Positions 36,101 to 46,864 of a DNA stretch of 64,000 bases are shown here, piece after piece. The DNA lies in NCBI RefSeq assembly GCF_040807025.1, contig NC_090952.1, forward strand, positions 23,557,068-23,621,067, read 5' to 3'. The stretch comes from Struthio camelus (taxonomy: Eukaryota; Chordata; Aves; Struthioniformes; Struthionidae). Every line of letters starts with the position of its first letter. Position 1 is the first letter of the stretch. The position numbers and the translations under genes are program-made. The notes under the pieces are model-generated. The model worked only from the letters and a program-made list of their open reading frames with translations. It ran no database searches and had not been told where the DNA came from.

Positions 36101-38330
36101 GGCTGCGGAGCCGGGGGCGGTTTCGTCCGCCGCGCCGCGCTGCTGCCCGGCGCGTCGTTACGCTCCGGCGTGCTCAAGGGCGGCAAGTGGTGTTAATCAT
36201 TATGCTGCGCTCCCACAACAGATGTTGACATTTCGCTATTGTCCCAGAATTAAATGTCAAGTTATTCCCGTTCAAAACTACCAGTTACCTTTGCAGAGAA
36301 TCCATCTGCAGCTGGATGTATAGGCGCCCGGCTGCGTGCAAAGCCGGCTTTGCTAAGCAGGTTTGTGATGGGCTGCAGTGAGTTCGTACGTGTGGTAGAG
36401 AGCTGCCTAGGTTAATTAATTCCCTTTCCACACATTGCAACCTATACGAGTAGGGCAGCTGGAGGGGAAACTTTTCTTTGAAATCAGGTAATTGCACACA
36501 TTGTGGGATCAACTGTTTGGGTTTCTGCTGTTGGTGCAATCCGGGGGGGGGAAAGGGAGCATTCAAGGGCGGGAACGGAGGGAGCCGGTGGGGAACGCAG
36601 CCCGTCCCAACAGGACGGACGTGTGACCGGTGCGATGCGACTCATAGGTCTTTCCAAAATCCAGTGCGGAAGCACTAGCACAGCTTTTAATTTCTTCTGC
36701 TCTCGCTGCTCACGTTGTTTCGATCCGTAGCCGTGCCCCCGAGAGGCGGGATGGGGATGCTGATGCTCCTGCAGAGCAGCCCGTGGGCTGCTCTCGGCTG
36801 GGAGCCGCCGGCGGGGCCGGGCGAAGCCGCTACGGCAGCTCCTAACGGCTTCGGGCTGGACGTGGGTGCCTCCGGGCGCAGCCGCGCGGGCCGGGAGCGG
36901 AGGCAGCGGGGAGACGTTTGACATCCGTGTCATCCCGGAGCGCGGCGAACCCACCCGACGCTCTGGCCTCCGAGGCTATACGTGCAAGTCTCCCTTGCAG
37001 CAAAGTGAAAACGGCCTTGGGTGATTACAAAAACTTCCAGAAAAGAGACAAATCGCCTTGGCTGGTCTCAGCCCAACAGTGCCATGAAATCTCTTGCAGC
37101 TCGGCCGGTTCGCGCCTGCCATGATCTGGGTCCTGGGGCTTGTTTTTTAACGATAAAGCAGAAAATGTCCCTTTTCTTTTTTTTTTTTTTTTGGTGGGAG
37201 CTTGCAGACGGACGAGGAATTGCTGAGATTCCCCGTCAGAGGCCCAGGCAGCCTCTCTCGGGAGAGTCTGGAAATGAACAAAGGTGGGTAATAAGAAAAT
37301 AATTTGAAGAGGTTTTATTATTATTACATTTAGTGGTAGGGTTGTCTGTTTAATGCTTTATACGTTTTTTTTCTGCACTAGGTAGGTGAGTTTATATTAC
37401 ACAGTAAAAAGCTATTAGTTTTCTCAAAAGACTGTTGATTTCCCTCCCCCCCCCCCAAAATCGCTAAATTACATTTTCAATTTTATGGGAATGCGCTTTC
37501 ATTTGTGCAAAATCCTGCGCTGAGACGATTAGGCCAATCTCATCACGCAAGGCTATTAGGTGAACTAATTGGATCTGCGTTACTGCGGTCATACGTTTCT
37601 ATCAGCAATATTTAATAAAAGTGGAAATCCATTTGGAGATGAAGGCTGCGTCCTCGAGCTTTCGCGACCGGGGCGATGCCTGGCGCTTCGCCGCTGCCCG
37701 GATGGAGCCGTCGGGAATCAGCCGGGTGGGCTCGCGCCGGCGTTGCGATGCGCAGCGCCTCCCGAAAGGCGAGCTGCTGCTGCAGCAGGGCTGCGCGCGC
37801 GCCGCACCTCCGTCCCGGGCGCGCGCAAGAGCCGCAGGGCGAAGCCATCCCTTCCCGCGACGGTCCGACGCTCGCCGAGCGCCTTCGTAACGCTGCAACG
37901 CTCGCTGTCGCGCGCCCGGGAGGTGTTGGGCTCCTGAACCGTGTTCGCCGCCTTCTGGGAGCTAAACCAAAGCCGCGTGCGCTCGCCCCTCGAGCGCTAA
38001 ACGTTACTCGCTGGCAGCGTTGGGATGTTTCAAAATAGCGCTCAGCAATTTTCATTTGCGAGAGCGGCTTCCAGTACCGCGCGAACCCTCTTTCTCCCTC
38101 AGATCCTCCTCCTCACTCCGATTTCTCCTGCCAAGCCACAAGTGGGGACAAAGACCCGAGCGCTCCTGGGCCTGCCCCGCCGAAGGCAACGGGCCATCTA
38201 CCGCCGGCCTCGGAGAAGGGGCACCGACGGGCGGGGAGGCACGGGGAGGAAAATTCACTCGGCCTCAAGCAGGTACCACCTAAATTCTCCTGTTTCTCCT
38301 CAAGCAACCCATTGAATCGTGGGTCACTCT
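33200..38330. other. CpG-rich intergenic block with AT-rich islands
   Basis: Large parts (33.2-36.2 and 36.7-38.3 kb) are rich in CpG and G/C runs without a recognisable exon. Overlapping long frames on both strands are composition artefacts. Two AT-rich inserts, 36180-36320 and 37290-37630, contrast with their surroundings. The block could be unmethylated enhancer or promoter DNA for a non-coding RNA. A pyrimidine tract lies at about 34083-34128 and a T-run at about 37171-37192. Confidence 0.45.
33390..33404 (-). promoter_or_regulatory. CTCF-like site
   Basis: On the minus strand the sequence includes TAGATGGCGCT, which fits the core of the CTCF consensus (YAGRKGGCRSY) at every position; the flanking CCAS part does not match. 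It lies between the microRNA cluster and the GPC3 promoter, where a domain boundary would be plausible. This is a motif match only. Confidence 0.35.
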
Positions 38331-41300
38331 TAGTTTTAAATGCTTGTACTTAGGTTAAGACGAAATCTCCCCCCGAAGCCGCTCCTGCTCGGCTCTGCCT
38401 TGGGACGCCCACCGCGCAGCGCCTGGGTCCGAGCTGCCCCTGCTCCCTGACGTTACCAAGTTCGGCCGCTGCCAGCGCCGAGCGCTCGCCGTGCAGGTCC
38501 CCCGCACTTTCTGTACCACGACACTGGTTTTAATGACCCCAAAGCATCAAAAATACCTTCGGGCTTGTTTCTCTTGGCTGTCGCCGTTGCTGGCCAAGCC
38601 CTCTGGGGCCAGTCGTCAATGGCTTCGTTCCTCCTTCGTGAAAGCGGAGTTTTGACCTAGTTGCATTCATCCCCGAGGTCACGGAAACGCCTGGTGTGCC
38701 TCACGCCGGAGAAGAGGAACCGGCGGTGGCGGTGACCCTGAGCGCAGTGGTTTGCTGTCCCTTTCCTTGCCATCCTGGCCCCAAAGCAGGCGCACAAATG
38801 CACAGACGTTCCTCAGGGCGCCGAGGGGCCGGAGCGGGCCGTGGGCCGCTGCCTTCCCAGTGAGTGGCCCCAACTTTCCACCGGGAAGGAGGGCCTGGCC
38901 AAGCGGCGGGACCTGCAGCCTGGGGCTTGCAAAGAGTTCGTGACAGTGCGGAGAGGTTTCTGCGTTCAAGGTGAATTTTTACACTAGACACCAGTAGCTC
39001 AGGCCTGGCTTTGAGTCTTAACTTCTTTAAAAGACTGGGGGAGTCAGGAGAAATGATTTCTGCTTCACACTTACCTGCTTCTCAATTTCTGCTTAATGTT
39101 TAATAATAATAACACTATATATAGAGATACATATATAGAGAGAGATGTATATAAACCAAGCCCCTAGAGAACTGTTTGATAGGCCAGAAGTGCACACATT
39201 GTGTGCTGGAAAGATTTAGCATTTAAAAACACGATATATCTCTCTCCATGAGTTGGTTCATTATTCTTACTGATTGGAAATGAGACAAATGTGAACATCT
39301 AGTGCAACTCCTTTTTAAAGAAAACTCCCTTTCCATTGCTACGCTGTCCTCCTCCACGCAGGGGTGAAGCTTCCTCTGCAGCCACAGCGGAGCGTCTAGC
39401 AGGATAATTAGTTGACGCTTGGAAAATGCTTTCTAACACACAAGGGCTAAATCTTGCTGTTTGCCTTATTAGATTGTTTGGCTGGTGTGATAAGGATGCA
39501 AACTTAATAGCAAAGTCCTCTGAGATCGATTAATGTCCTCACGGTTGAAAGCGAGGATGCTAATAAGGAGAGCGTCGGTGGGCACGCGGTGCCCCGCGAG
39601 CCTGGCTGGCCAGGAGGAGGGCTTGGGCGGCTTATTACGGGATCACCTCCGCGAAGGGTCAGGCCGTTAATGCAGCTGGGAAAAACTAACAAGTGCAAGG
39701 TCACGGCCTCCGATGGTGCCGGGGCTGGAGTGGTGACAAGGCACCGGGGAGCGGTGAACGGCAAGCGCCGGTCCTCCGAAACGCTCGCGCCTGCCCGCAG
39801 GATGGGTCGGGGTGGAGGAAGAGGCGAATCTTTTCTCTGCAGGTTAATCTAGGGGAACTCCAACCATGTAACTTTTCTAAACCACGCCACTTTCAGAGCG
39901 GTGTCCCCCTTGGAGCAGTCTGCATGCGGTGGGAGGTAGGGTGGAGAAAAATGTGGGTCTCTCAAGGATGCAGCATCGTTTCTTCAGCTCCACCACTGCG
40001 GAGCCCGCAGCGTGCAATACTTGTCCGGTCGGGACTTCCTGAGCAACCCAGATCTGGTACCGGATTTGCAAGCCTCCTAAACCATCGTGGGGCTGGTGTC
40101 CCTCAGCTCCCCATCCCCACCAGCGAGAGGTAGGGACGGATAACCTCCGGATAAAAGCGTGGCTAGGGCTTCCTCTTAGCTTTCCCTTGTCGCTGAGCTT
40201 GTCCGAATCCCAAGGAAATTGCAGGGTAAGTCCCAAACCAACCCAAAGAAGACAAAATTCCCATGCTCTGGTGACAGTGAGCTGAGCTCACTGTCTGCAT
40301 GGAGTGAGCTCCATGTCTGCATTTGGAGGCTGGTGAGAAGGGTCTGACCAGCCATGCTCTGCACCCTCAGACCGTCGGCACTGGGAGACCTGGAGCATGG
40401 AAAGCCCAAATGAGCAAAGGGAGCCGATGGGATACCTGCCGTATGCACCTGGAAGGGCAGCCGGGTGCCAAGCTTGCCACAGCTGAACATGCAGTGAAAA
40501 AAATACGTCACACCGTTTCCTCCGTCGCAGAACAGCTCCGCGGAGCAGAGAAAGGGGCTATAAAACCAGAGGTTCCTCTGCTTCGCAGTCCCTGTCCTTA
40601 TTCTTCCTTACCATCATGCACAGGCACCTTTCCATAATGAGAGAGTGGGAAGCCTGAAAGGGAGGGAAGAGAGAAAGCAGGGGATGAAGAAGGCGCTGGG
40701 CTGGAACAGAGCAACTGACGGAGATATGTAAAGAAACGGCCCCAAACCCAGCAGCCTCCTGCAGTTTTCAGCTTTGTGGGCGACCCTGCGGGGGAAGGAG
40801 GAAAACTGCACAAATTCCATCGGGATTTCTCTCCCACTCTAATGGCTGGTGCGGCTACGGCTGACCGTCCCTCACCTGCCTCCCGCCGTCCGGTCCCCGC
40901 GCGTGCCTTCGTTCAGCTCGGCGCTGGTGCAGGAGCTGCCTCTGCAATTCTTTTCGTGGGAAAATTCTTTCCAAAGAAAAGGGGACGGTTATACCAGACT
41001 GGCCAGTTTTTGCCCCAAACGAGCCCCGGTGGCAAGGACATGACTGACGTGGATGACTTTGCTGTTGCCGTCGCCAACTTTCCATTGCGTCCCCAAGTGA
41101 AATGGGAGAATCGGGAGCAAAACCTGAGCTTTGGGGCCCTGTTGTGGCATAAACCAGGAACAACTCCACGGGTGCTGAAAGCAGGGCCGGGGCGGCAGGG
41201 CTCGCGGGTTACAAACCATTACAAATGCAGCAAGTGCTCCTTGCTGCATGTCAGTGGGAGAGAGGAACACTGAGTCCCTAGAGTTCCTTGAGTTACTGGG

Positions 41301-44300
41301 TACAAAATTGCCACTAGGTCGCACATCTGCTCTTCCACCAGCAAAACGGTATCTCAGGAGCAGCTTAATATTTCCGATACCTCTGGAAGAGCCTCGTTAC
41401 CATGAGATTGGAGCCAGTCTCTGCATGTAGCCTAGCAGTGATGCACCCCTCATATATCTCTTTGCTGAGTTTTTGCATCCAATATTAAGCATTAAAATAA
41501 TTGAGTAAGATATGAATCAGGTTTTACTGCGGTGCTTCTGCACAGAAAAAAAGCATTGCTGCAAAGGAACCTGAACACCTTCCGGCCTCCGTCTGCAAAG
41601 AGCGACTCTTGCATTGCATTTACGGTGTGCTTATGCCACACCGCCTGTTGCTTAGCTGCTTGCAGAGCTCTCCAGGTGTTATTGAGCCTGTGCCTGTGTG
41701 GGGAATCAGGTGCGCAGGACCTCTCCAGAGTTAAATCCAAGGAGGGTCTCCCGCGCCTGCATGAAAGCTGTTGGTTTGCTATCCCTGTGCATGCAGGGGC
41801 TAGTTCAGAGGAGACGGCGCCCCACAATTTTGCATCCTCGCTCGCGTTGCTTGCTGGAGACCGCGCGGAGCGACAGCCGAGCTCGGGAATTGTTGGCACC
41901 GCTTTATTTCATACAGGAACGTGCTGGGCCGTTCCCTTTCGGGCTGCCTCACTGCAGCGTCTCTTCAGGTGACTGATTGCTGGGAGATGCTAAATGGAAA
42001 TATCACCTCGAGCAACGTCTGCCCGGCATTCCCAGCAGAGGCAGCAGCGCATGGCAAATGTTTTTCTCCATGTCTCCTCTGCTTTGATCCTCTCCCTAGT
42101 GCTCAAACGATTTCCTTATGCCCCTGAGCCCCCGCCACTGCAGGCTGGAGATGGTGTGGGGGGGAGATGTGAATTGCCGCTGAGGTGAAGGAAGCAGGTG
42201 CTTCTCCTTGGATGCAGTGTCCCATGCCCCAGCCCGGCCTGTGCTCCCAGCACGCCGTGGGTTTGTAACAGATGGTTCTTAAAGAGCTGGCTCGGAAAGG
42301 TTTGGGTCTGGCTGGGATCTTCATACCATGAAATATTCTGCAGTTTCAGAAAGCTTTCTGTCCCAGAGCGGGAGGGAAGACTCTGAGAACGAGTGAGTGC
42401 AGGACTGAAGTGCAGAGATTTTCCGTGGCTCCGGGAGGCGTTTCTGACGGGAGTTTCACTGCGACTGGTACATACTCACAGAAAGTTCCAGTTCTGAACA
42501 ATCTCACTTTTGGACAGGTGAAATGATTTGTCCGGGTGCTCCTGATGTACAACTCTCTCGGCATTCGCAGCGTCTTTACGCGATGCATTTACCCGATGGC
42601 TTTGCTGCTACCACGGTGTGATCTGCTCCCAACAAACTCCAGTGAGCTGGTGATTTATCAGCCACTGCTTTTTGGGGTGAGGGAAAAGCTAATGCTTTAT
42701 GGATCTATCAGCGTTGTCGTACGGCACATGGAATACAATATCCTGCCAAAGAGGGGAGGGATGTTTGCTACCTGGCCATCCATCATTTCCCCATGGCAAA
42801 TGCGCTTTTCTTTTTTCCATCAGATGATGTGCATCAAGGACGGCTATAGAGTGAAGCGCTTCTCCCTCCTCCTCCTCCGCATGTAGTTATGAAACCCTGA
42901 ACATGTGGTTTCTGCAGGACGAAGAATAGGACAGAAAGGGTCATTCGGCCCCAGGAGGCCGCCGGCGCCGGCAGCTCTCGCCTTCGGCAGGACGCGCAGG
43001 ATCTCGAGCGATGCTCGGCCGTAGCCGGCAGGACGGGGTCGGGTGCCCGGGCGGGACGTCAGGCGCGGGGACGTGCAACGGGGCCACCAGCGCTCTCGGT
43101 CCCCCCCGCTGCAGGCCAGGCTCAGCCGACTGCGGCACGGCTCGCCCGTCCCTCTGATGCTGCAAGAGTAAATGCAGTATGTCGGTAACCCAGTAACGTC
43201 CATCGGGGCGTACGAATCCCTCTCCTGCCTCTCTCCTTGGCTTTTTAATTGATTCAGGCTTTTCCCAGGGGAGAGCTTCATAAGAGCATTTGATAAAATC
43301 AGCCGCACACGATCCTGCCTCTCATTACTTACCAGCTCGAGGCAGGTAGATGATTAAGTGAAATTTTTACAGCGCGGGCAGTCGTAACAAGGGAAATTAT
43401 CAGCCTGGATGTGAGACAACTTGGCTCTGCCTACGCCTGCTGGCAGCCGACGGACCGAGTGACTTTGCCTCTGATCTTGGAGCAAATCGCTCGCCTCCTC
43501 CTCCAGGGTAAACCCGCACGAATTAAAAGACGGGCTAGTCGTGCGGATGTACAGCGCGTGGGAAAACAGCTCCGGACTTGGTTTAGGGCTGGGACAGTCC
43601 TGACGGTACCAAAAAAACCTGGGATCGGCCCCCCCCGGGGGACGCCTCTACGCGAGAAAGTGTTTAGTTAAAATCTGAGCTGTTTTTTGCCAGCCAACTT
43701 TGGGCCACCTGAAATAGTGGCTGAAAGAAAGGGCCGCCGCTCGGTCTGGTTGCGTCCCCACCAGTTTTAACTTGCTTCTGACGTAACTCATTGTTGATAA
43801 ATAAACTTTATTTTTGCAGGCAGTCGTTGTCACGATAATGACAGGTCCGGCTGTGAAGCCAGATCCGGTGCCGAGCAGTAAAGCTGTTTGCTCATTTGGT
43901 TTGAAATCTTAAGCGCTGCACAGCCTTCGCGGAGTCACCTAAATGCTGCTTATGCTGCCCTGTATATAATCCCGTGCTATGACGGCACGCTTGACAATAT
44001 CTGTGTACTTAAATGAAATACACGCAGCAGGTTGGAAGATGAATGCAGGATATGCTCGAATGCCTTTGCAACAACTATAATTCAGCCCATAAACCTAATA
44101 TAGATTGCAATATTGTACATAAAGGAGCGCTTCAAATGCCAGCCTTGGTAGCTTGCAATTCAGCCTAATTGGTTCCCAACCCAGAGCAATCCTGTATGTG
44201 AAAACCAAACTGTTGCATAAACATAAGAAATCCATCACTGAATCGATGGAAGAGAGGCGGAGAAGACAGGTTCAGCACCCAGGGCGACGCAGCTCACGCA

Positions 44301-45378
44301 AGCACGCAGGGTGCTCTCTTCTCTTTAAGAAACCCGGAGAAATGGGAACACGCAAAGGGCAAACTCTCGTCGGTGTCCTTAAGCGCGTGCACGCTCATCG
44401 CTCGGCTGAAGTCGGCGCAGTTTGCACCGTCGAGCACCTCCTCCTCCGACTGAAGCGCAATTTCCCCAGTCCTGCAAAGCGGGCCGTTTCGCTGCCTGCC
44501 TAATGGGAGCTTTGTCAGCCGTGCTTACTAGACACAATAAATGCGCAATAAATAGTGCAGTCTGCGGACAGCAACAGGCTCAGACAATCCATTAAGCAAC
44601 GAGACATGTAGCACATTCCAGCTTATTAGTCTCATATCCATAATATATTTTAATAATCTCTCCCCGGCAGGCATTTTCTTAGAACAAGCGCCCAGGTTGG
44701 ACTTTCATTTTTTGCTCCTCTTTAAAAATTTCAGAGTGGAAAAAAACGCTGGTAGCAAGCCCTTAATGACGATTTGATCCTGTATTTGGGAAACGCTACA
44801 CAGCTTTTTTTCTGCTCTTCCACTTAGGCTTGCTGGGGCGGGCCGCACGCTGCTGGCCTGTCCCCCGGGGCAGCGTGCTCAGTGCTCACCCAGCGCCCCC
44901 CTGCACCCACGGGTACCCCGGCAGGTTACTGCCACCGCCCTGCTGCCCATCCGGTGCTGTCCGGGGGCCTTGGGCTCAGCGCTGCTGCTCTCACCACTCC
45001 ACCACGCTGCGGCCGTGCTTCCCGGGGCGCAGCTGCACTCGCACTCCTGTGCTGAGCTACCAGAGAGTAAAAAGTTCCTGCGTGAAGCCCCCTCTCCATC
45101 CGCCAGTCGGAGGGGAAAAAAGACAGTGCGGTGCACGGTGCATGTAATCCAGCTCTCATGTGCTGCTCCGACTGCGGATGGCCAGGGTTTAAGAGGACAC
45201 GGTGTAATTATTTGCAGCACAACACAACGGGCTCAGGCAACACGCGTGTGGAAGTGCATGCAAGAGACCGTCCGCCCTTCAAATCCCACGCTGAACGCAC
45301 GCTCGGCGCTGCTCAAACCCTGTGCCTGCCTAGGCAGCTGCCTAATCGCAGTGACAGCAAACGCGCAAGCCACGCTGC
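38331..45378. other. Intergenic DNA upstream of GPC3
   Basis: No exon was recognised. Moderately GC-rich sequence alternates with AT-rich, homeodomain-motif-rich stretches at about 39390-39560, 43900-44160 and 44500-44720, which look like candidate conserved enhancers (see findings). A TA/GA simple repeat lies at about 39115-39152. Open frames reach about 165 codons, are unlike known proteins and overlap others on both strands. Confidence 0.5.
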
Positions 45379-46266
45379 AACCCCCCACCCCGTGCAAACC
45401 GGCAACCCAGCAACCCCCCACCTCGTGCAAACCAGCAACGCTGCAACCCCCCCACCCCGTGCAAACCGGCAACCCAGCAACCCCCCACCCCGTGCAAACG
45501 TGCAATGCTGCAACCCCCCCACCCCGTGCAAACCGGCAACCCAGCAACCCCCCACCCCGTGCAAACGGGCAATGCTGCAACTCCCCACCCCGTGCAAACG
45601 AGCAACGCTGCAACTCCCCCACCCCGTGCAAACCGGCAACCCAGCAACCCCCCACCTCGTGCAAACCAGCAACGCTGCAACCCCCCCACCCCGTGCAAAC
45701 CGGCAACCCAGCAACCCCCCACCCCGTGCAAACGTGCAATGCTGCAACCCCCCCACCCCGTGCAAACCGGCAACCCAGCAACCCCCCACCCCGTGCAAAC
45801 GGGCAATGCTGCAACTCCCCACCCCGTGCAAACGAGCAACGCTGCAACTCCCCCACCCCGTGCAAACCGGCAACCCAGCAACCCCCCACCTCGTGCAAAC
45901 CAGCAACGCTGCAACCCCCCCACCCCGTGCAAACCGGCAACCCAGCAACTCCCCACCCCGTGCAAACGAGCAACGCTGCAACCCCCCCACCCCGTGCAAA
46001 CCGGCAACCCAGCAACCCCCCACCCCGTGCAAACGGGCAATGCTGCAACTCCCCACCCCGTGCAAACGAGCAACGCTGCAACTCCCCCACCCCGTGCAAA
46101 CCGGCAACCCAGCAACCCCCCACCTCGTGCAAACCAGCAACGCTGCAACCCCCCCACCCCGTGCAAACCGGCAACCCAGCAACTCCCCACCCCGTGCAAA
46201 CGAGCAACGCTGCAACCCCCCCACCCCGTGCAAACCGGCAACCCAGCAACCCCCCACCCCGTGCAA
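45379..46266. repeat. C-rich minisatellite with 234-bp higher-order repeat
   Basis: About 26-27 tandem units of 33-34 bases, each an AAC(C)n-ACCCC-GTGCAAAC core followed by a variable ending (CGGCAACCCAGC, CAGCAACGCTGC, GTGCAATGCTGC, GGGCAATGCTGC or GAGCAACGCTGC). Seven units make a higher-order repeat. The marker unit with CCTCGTG recurs at 45421, 45655, 45889 and 46123, exactly 234 bases apart each time. Because 234 is a multiple of three and the units lack stops in several frames, very long open frames appear on both strands; these are artefacts. The minus strand is strongly G-rich. The array ends about 110 bases before the first GPC3 CCAAT box. Confidence 0.97.
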
Positions 46267-46379
46267 CCCCCTCCCGCGCTGCACCCGGGCACGCGACGGC
46301 TCCCCGGGGCAGTAACGCGGGGGGGGGGGCGCGCGCGCCGGGCGGGGCGGGGCGGGGCGGGGTGGGAGCCGCCGCGGGG

Positions 46380-46505
46380 CCAATGAGCGCCGGGGCGGTG
46401 CCGCGCGCGGGGCAAGTTTGCCGGTGTCGGGGCGGGGGCCAATGGGCGTGGGGGCCTGCTCAGCGGGAGCCAATGGGCGCGGAGGAGAGGGCGGCGGGCG
46501 CCAAT
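46380..46505 (+). promoter_or_regulatory. GPC3 promoter with four CCAAT boxes
   Basis: CCAAT occurs on the + strand at 46380-46384, 46439-46443, 46470-46474 and 46501-46505. The last three are 31 bases apart and the first gap is 59. Each is followed by a (T)G(A/G)GCG-type stretch, so the boxes may derive from a local duplication. NF-Y is the usual CCAAT binder, and spacing near three helical turns is known to suit cooperative NF-Y binding. The group lies 206-331 bases before the GPC3 start codon. Confidence 0.7.
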
Positions 46506-46527
46506 GGGGGGCGGTGGCGGCGGGGCC

Positions 46528-46562
46528 GAGCTGGAGCTGGAGCTGGAGCTGGAGCTGGAGCT
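46528..46562 (+). repeat. (GAGCTG)n repeat in the GPC3 5' region
   Basis: Nearly six GAGCTG units. In the GPC3 reading frame they spell alternating Glu-Leu. Confidence 0.95.
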
Positions 46563-46613
46563 CCGCGCGCCGGCCCCCCCCCCCCCCGCCCCGCCCCAGC
46601 GCGGAGCGGCGCG

Positions 46614-46640
46614 CAGCAGCAGCAGCAGCAGCAGCAGCAG
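46614..46640 (+). repeat. CAG repeat 1 (9 units) upstream of the GPC3 start
   Basis: Nine uninterrupted CAG units in the presumed 5' UTR. In the GPC3 frame it is read as AGC and would give nine Ser. Confidence 0.95.
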
Positions 46641-46661
46641 CCCGGCGGCGGCGGTGGCGGC

Positions 46662-46665
<4 letters not shown>

Positions 46666-46695
<30 letters not shown>
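46666..46695 (+). repeat. CAG repeat 2 (10 units) upstream of the GPC3 start
   Basis: Ten uninterrupted CAG units ending 15 bases before the GPC3 ATG. In the GPC3 frame they would give ten Gln. Length variation between individuals is likely for such a tract. Confidence 0.95.
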
Positions 46696-46697
<2 letters not shown>

Positions 46698-46710
46698 GTG
46701 CCCCGGGAGG

Positions 46711-46864
46711 ATGTGGCGGAGCGGCGGAGCGCTGCTGCTGGCCGCGCTGCTCCGCGCGGCGGCGGGCGCGCAGCCGCCGGGTGAGCCCACCTGCCGCCCG
46801 GTCCGCGCCGCCTTCCAGGTGCTGCAGCCCGGAGCCAAGTGGGTGCCCGAGAGCCCGGTGCCAG
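46711..46864 (+). CDS. GPC3: Glypican-3, exon 1 coding part
   Basis: This exon encodes the first 51 residues and one base of codon 52 of glypican-3, a GPI-anchored heparan sulfate proteoglycan that tunes Hedgehog, Wnt, BMP and FGF signalling at the cell surface and limits body growth. Loss of human GPC3 causes Simpson-Golabi-Behmel syndrome. Residues 1-20 form a signal peptide (MWRSGGALLLAALLRAAAGA). QPPGEPTC then leads to the first glypican cysteine (residue 28), and LQPGAKWVPESPVPG closely matches mammalian GPC3. The exon ends CCAG|GTGAGA in phase 1, the phase needed by exon 2. ATG 46711 is chosen because it directly precedes the signal peptide. An in-frame ATG at 46504 exists upstream, but it overlaps a CCAAT box and is probably promoter DNA. 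The N-terminus before the cysteine is shorter than in mammals. Confidence 0.95.

Noticed and set aside
44885..44910. Possible CTCF site (GCAGGGGGGCGCTGG on the minus strand)
   Set aside because: It has one extra G within the core compared with the consensus, so the register fails.
44970..46784. A 604-codon + strand frame, with overlapping 394- and 293-codon + frames and minus-strand frames of up to 586 codons
   Set aside because: They consist of translated minisatellite. The 234-base block is a multiple of three and lacks stops, so frames on both strands stay open together. None has a family match.
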